Below, in pieces: positions 9,649-17,055 of a stretch of DNA of 41,152 bases. Where the stretch lies: the NCBI GenBank assembly GCA_024226455.1, contig JAAELR010000208.1:1-41152 (forward strand), in the 5' to 3' direction. Made by a program: the position numbers and the translations under genes. This DNA comes from Paracoccaceae bacterium. Lineage in GTDB: Bacteria > Pseudomonadota > Alphaproteobacteria > Rhodobacterales > Rhodobacteraceae. Every line of letters begins with the position of its first letter. Positions within the stretch are counted from its first letter, which is position 1. The notes under the pieces are model-generated. The model made no database searches. It was not told the DNA's origin and was given only the letters and a program-made list of their open reading frames with translations.

Positions 9649-9706
9649 ACGTTAGCGCTATCTTTAGCTTTATCAAAGCGTTACGCATATGTCCCCATGG
9701 GGACAT
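9649..9706 (+). repeat. Two-part palindromic repeat element, copy A
   Basis: ACGTTAGCGCTA (9649-9660, containing the palindrome TAGCGCTA) is followed by 25 variable bases (9661-9685), CAT, and the perfect 18-bp palindrome ATGTCCCCATGGGGACAT (9689-9706). The identical arrangement with identical spacing occurs in reverse orientation at 32848-32905. This copy lies between two convergent genes, 33 bp after the permease stop and 2 bp from the fumarase beta stop, so it is unlikely to be a promoter. Eleven of the 25 spacer bases also agree between copies, including TT.TCA.A. TAGCGCTA resembles the core of LacI-family operators. Function unknown. Confidence 0.85.
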
Positions 9707-9708
9707 CT

Positions 9709-10377
9709 CTACCCGATCACCTCATCGGACCGGTCATCCGTCTCTCCGAACCGTTTCAGAACCGCAGGCCGGGTGCCCTCATAAACCCGGGCCAGACCTT
9801 CGCCGATCTTCGCATTTTCGCGCTCGAACAGGCAGCTTCCGTCCAGATCAGATGCCACGATGAACGGCCCCATCCGGTTGGCCCGCAGCACCCACATCGC
9901 CTGCGCCAGCCCCAGTTCTTCATGCCAGTGCACAGCTTCCACATTCTCCACCCCACGCCCCAACAGCGCCCCGGTGCCATAACCCACGGTCGACAGATAG
10001 ACGGCACCGTTCGGCACAAAATACTCCTTGTAATCCTTCGACGACATGCCACCCTTTCCCACGATCAGCCGCGCCCCGGTCCTGGCCATCCATTCCGGCA
10101 GCCACTTGGCGAACCTGAACGACGCCGTCGCCGTCACAGCCCCCATATTGAACGACCCGTCACCCCGGATCGTCGCCGCCGGAGAGCAATGGAAATTCGC
10201 GGCACTTTGTGAGGGCAGTTCCATCGGAATATTGGCCTTCTGCTCCAGCGCCCGCATATAGACACCCTCGCGGGCGGTATAGATCAGCCCGTTCAGATAG
10301 ACGACATCCCCCAGCCGCAGCGCCGCAATGTCCTCGGCGGTGGGCGTGGTGGATAGCTGGACCTCGCGCAGTTTCAT
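9709..10377 (-). CDS. Class I fumarate hydratase (or tartrate dehydratase), beta subunit
   Basis: This is a 222-residue protein matching the C-terminal half of Fe-S class I fumarases: LRLGDVVYLNGLIYTARE, the GPTT-like ATIRGDGSFNMGAVTATASFR region, and LIVGKGGMS. It pairs with the alpha subunit to hydrate fumarate to malate; tartrate or mesaconate cannot be excluded. The start is ATG 10375-10377, which overlaps the alpha-subunit stop by 4 bp (ATGA); an in-frame extension to 10560 lies inside alpha and is spurious. It is last in the SDH/FRD-like operon, which argues for fumarate as substrate. Confidence 0.82.
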   Translation of the reverse strand: MKLREVQLSTTPTAEDIAALRLGDVVYLNGLIYTAREGVYMRALEQKANIPMELPSQSAANFHCSPAATIRGDGSFNMGAVTATASFRFAKWLPEWMARTGARLIVGKGGMSSKDYKEYFVPNGAVYLSTVGYGTGALLGRGVENVEAVHWHEELGLAQAMWVLRANRMGPFIVASDLDGSCLFERENAKIGEGLARVYEGTRPAVLKRFGETDDRSDEVIG

Positions 10378-11318
10378 TCCACCGCCTCCCACTCCACCGT
10401 CTCGCGCCGCTGGTAGGGGGTGAACCAGTCGGGATCGGTCCGGAATTCCACCCGCCCATCCGGCCACAGCCGAGCCACCGCCCGGCGCGACGACAGGCAG
10501 AAGGCATGCACCGACATCTGCATGCCGCCGGTATGGCAATAGCCAACCTCGATATTGCAATCGATTACCATGTTCTTACCCACGAACCCCATCGCCCCCA
10601 TGCCGATGGAATTGCCCAGCTTCTTCAGCTCATCCTCAATTTCGGCGATCCTCGGGTCGGCGTTGCGGCTGCCCACCACCCGCAAACAGGCGGCGCGCTT
10701 GCCCAGCACCATGCAGGTGTCCTTCGATCCGCCCAGCCCGATGCCGATGATCGCCGGCTGACAGGCCAGCCCGCGCTTGCCGAACGCCACCAGACAGTCG
10801 AGATAGAACCGCCGGATCCCCTCGATCCCGTCCGAGGGGAACAGCATCCGGTAGTCGGTACCGAAAAGCCCACCCTTGTGCACCGTGATCAGGTCGATCC
10901 AGTCACCATCCGGCTCGAACCCGTACTCGATCTCTGGCGCGCCGATGCCCACGTTGTTGTCATGATCGGTGCGCCACAGAGGATGCACCCGGTTGGGCCG
11001 CAGCGGCACGGCAGAGGTCGCATTTGCGGTCGCCCCACGCAGCGCCGCCTCCAGCGCCACCGGCCCACCCTCGATACGAGCCTCGTTGCCCATCTTGACA
11101 TACCAACGCGGCGTGCCGGTATCGCCGCACATCGCCCGGCGGTCCTCTTTCGCGGCCTCGTAGTTCTCGAGCATCGCCTGCAGCACGAACCCCGCCAATT
11201 CGCCATCCTCGGTCGCTGCCGCCGCTTTCAGCCCGTCAAGGTAATCCTGCGGGATCTCGATAGCGGCACTGGCCATCAGGTTCTCGGCGGTGGATTGAAT
11301 GAGGGAGATGGCAATCAT
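10374..11318 (-). CDS. Class I fumarate hydratase (or tartrate dehydratase), alpha subunit
   Basis: This 314-residue subunit carries the three cysteines expected to ligate the catalytic [4Fe-4S] cluster: AMCGDTGTP, GGSKDTCMVLG and EVGYCHTGGMQMS. The cluster is oxygen-sensitive in this family. I chose the ATG at 11316-11318 (MIAISLIQSTAENL) because AGAGGA precedes it and it overlaps the upstream stop by 4 bp. It is translationally coupled to the beta subunit. Sitting behind a flavoprotein/Fe-S/anchor complex, it would supply or remove fumarate for that complex. Single-chain FumA homologs are about 550 residues; here the two halves are separate genes. Confidence 0.85.
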   Translation of the reverse strand: MIAISLIQSTAENLMASAAIEIPQDYLDGLKAAAATEDGELAGFVLQAMLENYEAAKEDRRAMCGDTGTPRWYVKMGNEARIEGGPVALEAALRGATANATSAVPLRPNRVHPLWRTDHDNNVGIGAPEIEYGFEPDGDWIDLITVHKGGLFGTDYRMLFPSDGIEGIRRFYLDCLVAFGKRGLACQPAIIGIGLGGSKDTCMVLGKRAACLRVVGSRNADPRIAEIEDELKKLGNSIGMGAMGFVGKNMVIDCNIEVGYCHTGGMQMSVHAFCLSSRRAVARLWPDGRVEFRTDPDWFTPYQRRETVEWEAVE

Positions 11319-11674
11319 TTGAAATCCTCTGGGTTTCTCCTGATCAAACCCCACATTTCCTCATCGCCCTGACCCGAAAACGCGACCGCCCCTGCTCGGA
11401 TCAAGGCTCGGCGTAGTTCGTCGTCTGTTTCAAAACCGCGCAAATGGTATCTGATCTTTTTGAAACCACGTTTTTTGTAGTTCGGGTTCGAAAGCAGTGC
11501 CCTGATCGCGGTTTCGATCGAATACTCCAGCTTCAATTCTTCGCGCAGTGTTCTCTTTTGAAATTGAAATGAAAGAGCCGATGCAAGAAATGCGACGAAG
11601 AAAGATCCTAGAACACCCAATATCGCCGTCGTCAATGCGGTTGTCCGAGCAATTTCCGCCACTTCAATTTCCAT
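11315..11674 (-). CDS. Small membrane protein of unknown function inside the fumarate operon
   Basis: This 119-residue protein has one N-terminal membrane segment (TALTTAILGVLGSFFVAFLASAL, about residues 12-34) followed by a charged cytoplasmic domain ending in LRRALIRAGAVAFSGQGDEEMWGLIRRN. I believe similar tails (RAGA..F....EMWGL..R) occur in scattered proteobacterial proteins of unknown role. The gene is AT-richer than its neighbours and looks inserted between the flavoprotein and the fumarase alpha gene, yet it is tightly coupled: 15 bp after the flavoprotein stop and overlapping the alpha start by 4 bp. No function is assigned. Confidence 0.75.
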   Translation of the reverse strand: MEIEVAEIARTTALTTAILGVLGSFFVAFLASALSFQFQKRTLREELKLEYSIETAIRALLSNPNYKKRGFKKIRYHLRGFETDDELRRALIRAGAVAFSGQGDEEMWGLIRRNPEDFK

Positions 11675-11689
11675 ATCAACCCTCCTTCC

Positions 11690-13441
11690 TCAATTCGCCA
11701 CCAGCGTTTCAGGTTCGCCCTCGGCCAGGATCGTCTCGCCCGGCTTAACGATACTGAACTTCACCGCCTCCCGGTCCACCGCCATCGCCTCCCCGCCTCG
11801 CCGCGCCACAGTGAAATAGGACGACGGCAGGTCGCCCTGGTCCGGGAAATCCTCCCGGAAATGGGCGCCGCGAGAGTTCTCTCGGGCCAGCCCGGCCTGC
11901 GTGATCACCTGCGAGATATCGCAAAGAGAGGCTAGGTTCAGCCAGTCGTGCCAGGTGAGGTTGAACGCGAGGTTCGTGCCGTCGATGCCGGTCTGCATCA
12001 GCTCGGCGCGGATGTCGGCGATGCGGGTCAGGCCGCGCGTCATGCCGGGTTCGTCGCGCATTACACCGACATGTTCCCACATCGCATCCTGCAACGCGGT
12101 GCGCAGGGGCTGCACCAGCGCCGGTTTCTGCCCCAGCGGATGCAGTGCGCGGGCCAGTTCGGCGTCCAGCACCGCCTCGTCGGGGTCACGCAGGGTCATC
12201 GACGCCACGTCGCGGCCCATCACCTCGCCCGCCACGCCGCCATAGACGGTGGAGTTTGCTACCCCGTTGCCGCCCAGCCGGTTTGACCCGTGCGCCCCGC
12301 CCGCATCTTCTCCAGCAACGTATAGCCCCTCCAAAGTGGTGCGCGTATCCACATCCACCACCACCCCGCCCATCATGTAATGCGCGGTTGGCACCACCTC
12401 GACCCGGCCCGCCGCCAGATCGAAGCCGCTATCGGCGCAGCGTTTGACCATGCCGGGGAATTTGGCGGCCACGTTTTCCGGCCCCAGATGCGCCATCGAA
12501 ATGAAGACGCCGCCGTTGGGCGACACGTTCGACTTGCGCATCTCGGCATAGATGCCACGGCTGACCACGTCGCGGGTGGCACGATCGCCCTTGGCGTCAT
12601 AGTCGAACATGAACCGGTGCCCGGCGCCGTTCAGCAGATGCCCGCCGGCGCCGCGCAGGCCCTCCTCCAGCACCGTGCCGGTCATCCGGGTGTGGTCGCC
12701 CGCCAATAGTCCGGTGGGATGGAATTGCACCATCTCCATGTCACGCAAGCAAAGCCCGACGCGCAGGGCCATGGCCAGCCCGTCCATCGACTTGTCGCCC
12801 GAGGGCGTGTGAAAGCGGTACATGGTCGGCCCGCCGCCGGTGGCCATCAGCACTGCCTTGGCCCGCACCAGGCGGAAACCGCCGCTGCGCATGTCGATGA
12901 ACAGCACGCCCGCCAGCGCAGAGCCGTCGCGCGTCGGGATCAGCCCGATGGCGCGATGCTCTTGCAGGCGCTCGACGGGCCGGGCCAGCACCTGTTCCAT
13001 AAGGCGCGAGATGATCTCTATCCCGGTCAGGTCACCCTTGTGCACGGTGCGGTCGGCGGTTTGACCCGCGAACGCTTTTTGATGCACCGAGCCGTCAGGG
13101 TTGCGGTCGAAGAAACAGCCGATTTCGTTTTCCAGCTCGTGGACACGCTCCACCGCCAGATTGCACAGCTTCCAGGCCATGTCCTGATCGGGCAGCCATT
13201 TGCCGCCCCGGATGGTGTCCATGAAATGCCGTTCCACCGTGTCGCCGCCGCCCAGCGCCACGTTATAGCCGCCCTGCACCATGCGGGTGCAGCCGCATTT
13301 ACCCAGCAAGCCCTTGACCGCGATGGTGATACGGGTGCCTTGCGGAGCGGTCTGCTGGGCATGCAGTGCCGCGAACAGCCCGGCGCCACCAGAGCCAATT
13401 ATCAGGATATCGGTTTCGTGACGCTCAATGACAGGTTTCAT
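11690..13441 (-). CDS. SDH/FRD-type flavoprotein subunit lacking the covalent-FAD histidine
   Basis: This is a 583-residue FAD protein of the SdhA/FrdA/NadB family. It has the dinucleotide-binding motif ILIIGSGGAGLFAA at about residues 12-25, MVQFHPTGL, the catalytic Arg region TRDVVSRGIYAEM, TAHYMMGGV, and GEDAGGAHGSNRLGGNG. The segment equivalent to R-S-H-T-x-x-A-Q-G-G reads KCGCTRMVQGG, so Cys51 occupies the position of the His that binds FAD covalently. Enzymes without that bond usually reduce fumarate but oxidise succinate poorly. It follows the second anchor gene by 3 bp. Whether it works as fumarate reductase or on another dicarboxylate is open. Confidence 0.85.
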   Translation of the reverse strand: MKPVIERHETDILIIGSGGAGLFAALHAQQTAPQGTRITIAVKGLLGKCGCTRMVQGGYNVALGGGDTVERHFMDTIRGGKWLPDQDMAWKLCNLAVERVHELENEIGCFFDRNPDGSVHQKAFAGQTADRTVHKGDLTGIEIISRLMEQVLARPVERLQEHRAIGLIPTRDGSALAGVLFIDMRSGGFRLVRAKAVLMATGGGPTMYRFHTPSGDKSMDGLAMALRVGLCLRDMEMVQFHPTGLLAGDHTRMTGTVLEEGLRGAGGHLLNGAGHRFMFDYDAKGDRATRDVVSRGIYAEMRKSNVSPNGGVFISMAHLGPENVAAKFPGMVKRCADSGFDLAAGRVEVVPTAHYMMGGVVVDVDTRTTLEGLYVAGEDAGGAHGSNRLGGNGVANSTVYGGVAGEVMGRDVASMTLRDPDEAVLDAELARALHPLGQKPALVQPLRTALQDAMWEHVGVMRDEPGMTRGLTRIADIRAELMQTGIDGTNLAFNLTWHDWLNLASLCDISQVITQAGLARENSRGAHFREDFPDQGDLPSSYFTVARRGGEAMAVDREAVKFSIVKPGETILAEGEPETLVAN

Positions 13442-13444
13442 CCG

Positions 13445-13783
13445 CTACACCGCATTCAGCAGAAACACGCCGCAAACCAGCACCGCGCCAGCGACGGCAC
13501 CGGCGGCCAGCGTCTTCTGTCCCGGGGTCCATGGCAGCAGCTCCAGCGCCAGCAGGCGCAGACCGCCGAAGGCGTGCACCGCCAGCAGGAAGACCAGCCC
13601 GAACTCTGCGAACTTGACCAGCGGTGCCTCGGCCCAGTGCAGAAAGCCGTCGAGCCTTTCGGGCGAGCTCAGCGCCATGGACAGCACCCAGAAATGCGCC
13701 GGCAGGAACAGCGCCAGGGCCAGCCCGGAGAGGCGGTGCAGCCCATAGGCCAGCCACAGGGGATGCCCGCGATGGCCCCTCAC
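13445..13783 (-). CDS. SDH/FRD-like cytochrome b membrane anchor, second copy
   Basis: This protein of about 112 residues has three hydrophobic segments. HRLSGLALALFLPAH early in the protein and AVHAFGGLRLL in the second segment are the Arg-Ser-Gly and His positions used for heme b and quinone in SdhC-type anchors. I took the GTG at 13781-13783 as start because it overlaps the upstream stop by 4 bp (GTGA); a TTG at 13798 would add five residues. It shares the same motif layout with the preceding gene, so the two anchors are probably paralogous. It should hold the flavoprotein and Fe-S subunit on the membrane. Confidence 0.75.
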   Translation of the reverse strand: MRGHRGHPLWLAYGLHRLSGLALALFLPAHFWVLSMALSSPERLDGFLHWAEAPLVKFAEFGLVFLLAVHAFGGLRLLALELLPWTPGQKTLAAGAVAGAVLVCGVFLLNAV

Positions 13784-14109
13784 AGCGTCACCGCCCAAAC
13801 CGCGCGGGCGCCCAGCGCCAGCAGCCCCGCGAAGACCGCCCAGCCCAGCACCGTTAGTGCCGTACCGCGCAGGCCAGTGAATTCGTGCACTATCACACGC
13901 AGCCCGATGGCCGCATGCACTGAAACCGCCAGCACGAAGAGCCCGTAGAAGGTCAGCCAGAACAGTGACCCTTGCGTGCGTAACAGGATCTCGCCCGCTG
14001 TCAGCCCGCCCTGGATGGCACAGATCATCACCACGATATGGGTCAGCACCAGCGGCACCATCACCAGCGCCGAGATCCGCTGCAGCAGGTATAGCCGCAG
14101 GTCCAGCAT
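13780..14109 (-). CDS. SDH/FRD-like cytochrome b membrane anchor, first copy
   Basis: This 109-residue, three-helix membrane protein has LLQRISALVMVPLVLTHIVVM in helix 1, with a candidate heme-ligand His, and AVSVHAAIGLRVIVHE in helix 2. The Arg-Ser pair and the downstream His-x-x-x-Gly-x-Arg match succinate dehydrogenase anchors. It starts 1 bp after the Fe-S subunit stop and overlaps the second anchor by 4 bp. It probably passes electrons between the Fe-S subunit and the quinone pool in the inner membrane. It is shorter than typical SdhC (about 125 residues). Confidence 0.75.
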   Translation of the reverse strand: MLDLRLYLLQRISALVMVPLVLTHIVVMICAIQGGLTAGEILLRTQGSLFWLTFYGLFVLAVSVHAAIGLRVIVHEFTGLRGTALTVLGWAVFAGLLALGARAVWAVTL

Positions 14110-14110
14110 C

Positions 14111-14839
14111 CTAGCTCCCTCCCTTCAACGCGGCCAGCACCGTGGCGCGTTTCAGCCCGGCGACCGACCGCATCGGGTCCAGTTCGTTGGGGCAGTGTGC
14201 TGTGCAGCTGCCCTGGCTGTGGCAGTTGAAACAGCCGCCCGATTGCGCCACAGCGGTCAGGATCGCCCCTTTGTCGGCCTCTTTGGCGTCGTTGATCAGC
14301 GTCCAGGCGCGTTGCAAGGCTGCGGGGCCCAGATAGTCTGGATTACCCGCCACGGTGTCACAACCGGCGTAGCAGACGGCGCAGTTGATGCATTCGATGG
14401 CAGCGTCAGCCTCGGCCCGGCCCGGTGCGTCGGCGGTGATCGGCGGCATCGGGTCGTGGCGGGTGGCGGTGGGATGATGGCGCCCTTCAGCCTCGACCCA
14501 TTTGTCAAAGAACGGGTCCATGTCGGTGGCCAGATCCTTGATGACGGCCAGGTTGCGCAGGGGTGCCACGGTCAGGCGGTTGCCGTTCAGGACTTTTTGC
14601 ACATGGGTGCGGCAGGTCCAGCGCGGCAGGCCGTTGACCATCATGGCACAACTGCCGCACATGCCCACCCGGCAGGCGAAGCGATAGGAAAGCGTTGGGT
14701 CGGCGTTCTGCTGAATCCAGCTGACCACGTCGAGGATGGTCTGATTTTCCTGCACAGGCACCCGAAAAGCCTGAAACTGTCCGTCACCGGCGCTGCCGCG
14801 CCAGACGGATACTTCCAACATACCTGTCGATGCTGTCAT
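14111..14839 (-). CDS. SDH/FRD-type iron-sulfur subunit
   Basis: This 242-residue protein has the plant-type [2Fe-2S] ligands in RFACRVGMCGSCAMMVNG with a distal Cys in RWTCRTH. Its ferredoxin-like domain has CINCAVCYAGCDTV and CFNCHSQGSCTAHCPNELDPM for the [4Fe-4S] and [3Fe-4S] clusters. It carries electrons between the flavoprotein and the anchors. It is the first gene of the operon, so the promoter should lie in 14840-14970, where I could not pick clear boxes. Putting the Fe-S gene first and the flavoprotein last differs from the usual sdhCDAB order. Confidence 0.88.
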   Translation of the reverse strand: MTASTGMLEVSVWRGSAGDGQFQAFRVPVQENQTILDVVSWIQQNADPTLSYRFACRVGMCGSCAMMVNGLPRWTCRTHVQKVLNGNRLTVAPLRNLAVIKDLATDMDPFFDKWVEAEGRHHPTATRHDPMPPITADAPGRAEADAAIECINCAVCYAGCDTVAGNPDYLGPAALQRAWTLINDAKEADKGAILTAVAQSGGCFNCHSQGSCTAHCPNELDPMRSVAGLKRATVLAALKGGS

Positions 14840-14970
14840 GCTTGCCCTCTACGGGTATCCTTTTCACGATGCCGGGGGGACGAAAAGGCAAATCCGGCAT
14901 GCGACCTGCGATTCGTCCGACTATGACGGTCGTGATTCATGAAGGCTCTGCCCCACCCCCCGAGATCATT

Positions 14971-16188
14971 TCAGCCGGATGAAAGGGCCCGCCCGAGCGT
15001 TCTTTGCCAATCCGGTGCGAATTCGATTGCGTTTGCATCGGCAAATCTGGCGGCCCGTTCCAGCTCTGCCAGCAACCGAGCCAGGCGCCCTTTTCCCATT
15101 GCCGCCTCGGGCCAGAAGGCCCGGATGTTCAGAGTCTCTGCGGCGCGGTCGCATTTCATGTCGATCCGCCCGATCAGCCGATCGCCTTCGAGCACCGGAA
15201 AGACGTAATAGCCGTATTGCCGCTTTGCCGCGGGCACGAAGATCTCAATGCGGTAGCGAAAACCAAAGAGCCGTTCGGCGCGGTTGCGGTCACGCAGGGC
15301 GGGGTCGAAGGGGCTAAGGATTCGGACACGGGACGGCGGGTCGGGCGGTTCGTGGTCCTCTAGCCCGGGAAAGGAAAAACACCGCCGTATACCACCATCG
15401 ACCGATGCGATGTCGATCTCTATGATCCTGCCTGCCGCCAGAGCCCTGCTGCACCAGTCGCGCGCCTCTGCAGGTGTGATCAGATCCCAAAACGCGGCGA
15501 CCTCGCCGGACGAGGCGAACCCCAGGCGCTGCAGTGCCGAGCTGCAGGCCCAGTCTATGGTCTCCTCTTCCTCGGGTCGCCGTTCCACCAGATCGCCCGG
15601 CATCACCCGTTCTGTCAGGTCATAGTATTTGCGGAAGCCTTCGCGCCGGGTGACCATCAGGTCGCCGATTCGCCAAAGGTATTCGAGCGCTGTCTTCGAC
15701 GGATGCCAGTCCCACCAGCCGCCGCCAGAGCGCGCCTCGTCGCCGCCCACCTCTGCCGAACAGACCGGTCCGCCGTCAGAGATCCGGTGCAGAACCTCGT
15801 CGAATTTCTCTTCGAACCCGTCGCGGCGCCAGTTCTTCCAGCGCGCGGCAAGCAGTGTCCGGTCGCGCGCAAAACGAAGGCGCCAGTGCGGAAAGAATTC
15901 TGCCGGAATGATCGAGGCATCGTGGGTCCAGTGCTCGAACAGCGCGCGATGCCGCTCAAGCGGCGGTCGCATGCCGCCGGGACGGTAGGCCGGGCGGCGC
16001 GAATAGAGGATCATGTCGTGGGCACGCGCCACAGTGTTGATGCTGTCGACCTGCACGAATCCAAGGCGCCCGATCAGATCGCAAAGCGCGCCGCCCTTGG
16101 CCGGTCCGGCGGGTGGTTCTGCCAGGGCGTGGGCATCGAGAAAGATACGCCGCGCCCGGGCGTTGGGGATCAGGGGAAGCGCGGTCAT
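14971..16188 (-). CDS. Winged-helix DNA glycosylase, YcaQ/AlkZ family
   Basis: This is a 405-residue protein of the HTH_42/YcaQ family. Bacterial relatives unhook interstrand crosslinks and other bulky N-alkyl lesions. DLIGRLGFVQVDSINTVARAHDMILYSR near the N-terminus is the family signature; its QVD motif (QxD/QxQ) is the catalytic element. VRILSPFDPALRDRNRAERLFGFRYRIEIFVPAAKRQYGYYVFPVLEGDRLIGRIDMK is the conserved C-terminal region. I chose the ATG at 16186-16188 (MTALPLIPNARARR) because the 41-residue in-frame extension upstream does not look like the family; no clear ribosome-binding site was seen. Confidence 0.8.
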   Translation of the reverse strand: MTALPLIPNARARRIFLDAHALAEPPAGPAKGGALCDLIGRLGFVQVDSINTVARAHDMILYSRRPAYRPGGMRPPLERHRALFEHWTHDASIIPAEFFPHWRLRFARDRTLLAARWKNWRRDGFEEKFDEVLHRISDGGPVCSAEVGGDEARSGGGWWDWHPSKTALEYLWRIGDLMVTRREGFRKYYDLTERVMPGDLVERRPEEEETIDWACSSALQRLGFASSGEVAAFWDLITPAEARDWCSRALAAGRIIEIDIASVDGGIRRCFSFPGLEDHEPPDPPSRVRILSPFDPALRDRNRAERLFGFRYRIEIFVPAAKRQYGYYVFPVLEGDRLIGRIDMKCDRAAETLNIRAFWPEAAMGKGRLARLLAELERAARFADANAIEFAPDWQRTLGRALSSG

Positions 16189-16374
16189 GCGGCTGGTCTG
16201 TCCGGGCGTCGCGCCGGTTCCTGGTAATCCGGTCTGATCATAGCCTCCTACCCTTTTGACCTTGGACACAGCCTGAGCTACCCGGGCGGACAAGTCGAGC
16301 GGATTAGGCATTCGTTTTCCCGGCAGTCGACGTAGCCGTGAAGAACTGCGGTTGGCGGAATGGTGCCGGGCCGG

Positions 16375-16403
16375 TTTACAGGCTTGGGATAAGCTACTAT
16401 TCG
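16375..16403 (+). promoter_or_regulatory. Possible promoter of the RNase D-LPS operon
   Basis: TTTACA (16375-16380), a 17-bp spacer and TATTCG (16398-16403) lie 31 bp before the GTG start, within the 246-bp divergent spacer after the glycosylase gene. Match to consensus is moderate (5/6 and 3/6), so this is tentative. Confidence 0.35.
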
Positions 16404-16434
16404 CTGGATCCGATCAGCAAATGGACCCCGAAGC

Positions 16435-17046
16435 GTGACCAATTTCCTCTATCAGAATGATCTGCCCGACGATCTGGACCTTGGCCCCATCGTCGCCATC
16501 GACTGCGAGACCATGGGGCTGAACCCGCATCGCGACCGGCTGTGCGTAGTGCAGATGTCGGGCGGTGATGGCAACGCGCATCTGGTGCAGGTCGCCAAGG
16601 GGCAAAGCGAGGCACCGAACCTGCGCCGGATGCTGACCGACCCGGATGTTCTGAAGCTCTTTCATTTCGGTCGTTTCGACATCGCCGCGCTCTACCATGC
16701 GTTCGGTGCGCTCACGGCCCCGGTCTATTGCACCAAGATCGCCAGCAAGCTGGTGCGCACTTATACGGACCGGCACGGGCTGCGGAACCTGCTGGACGAG
16801 TTGCTGAAGGTCGATATCTCGAAGCTGCAACAGCAGAGCGACTGGGGAGCTGAAACACTGACCGAGGCGCAGGTCAGTTATGCCGCATCCGACGTATTGC
16901 ACCTGCATCGCCTGCGCGAGACGCTTGACCAGCGACTGGCGCGCGAGGGTCGTAGCGAGGTTGCGCAGTCGTGTTTCGATTTTCTGCCGACCCGGGCAAG
17001 GCTCGACCTGATGGGCTGGCCCGAAATCGACATATTCGCCCATTAG
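16435..17046 (+). CDS. RNase D-like DEDDy 3'-5' exonuclease
   Basis: This is a 203-residue exonuclease domain without the HRDC domains of full RNase D (about 380 residues). The DEDDy residues are Asp23 and Glu25 in IDCETMGL, Asp82 in HFGRFDI, and Tyr149/Asp153 in SYAASDVLHL. It would trim structured RNA 3' ends using two metal ions. The start is a GTG (MTNFLYQNDLPDDLDLG), which matches the usual N-terminus of the short alphaproteobacterial form. It begins the run leading to kdsD (10 bp) and the lpt genes, an order I associate with Rhodobacteraceae. Confidence 0.85.
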   Translation: MTNFLYQNDLPDDLDLGPIVAIDCETMGLNPHRDRLCVVQMSGGDGNAHLVQVAKGQSEAPNLRRMLTDPDVLKLFHFGRFDIAALYHAFGALTAPVYCTKIASKLVRTYTDRHGLRNLLDELLKVDISKLQQQSDWGAETLTEAQVSYAASDVLHLHRLRETLDQRLAREGRSEVAQSCFDFLPTRARLDLMGWPEIDIFAH

Positions 17047-17055
17047 ACAGGCGGG

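Noticed and set aside
13784-13798. TTG start for the second anchor gene
   Set aside because: It would overlap the first anchor by 19 bp; the GTG at 13783 gives the usual 4-bp coupling.
12719-13948. Long plus-strand open frame across the flavoprotein and anchor genes
   Set aside because: It crosses three recognised minus-strand genes and encodes low-complexity His/Gln-rich sequence.
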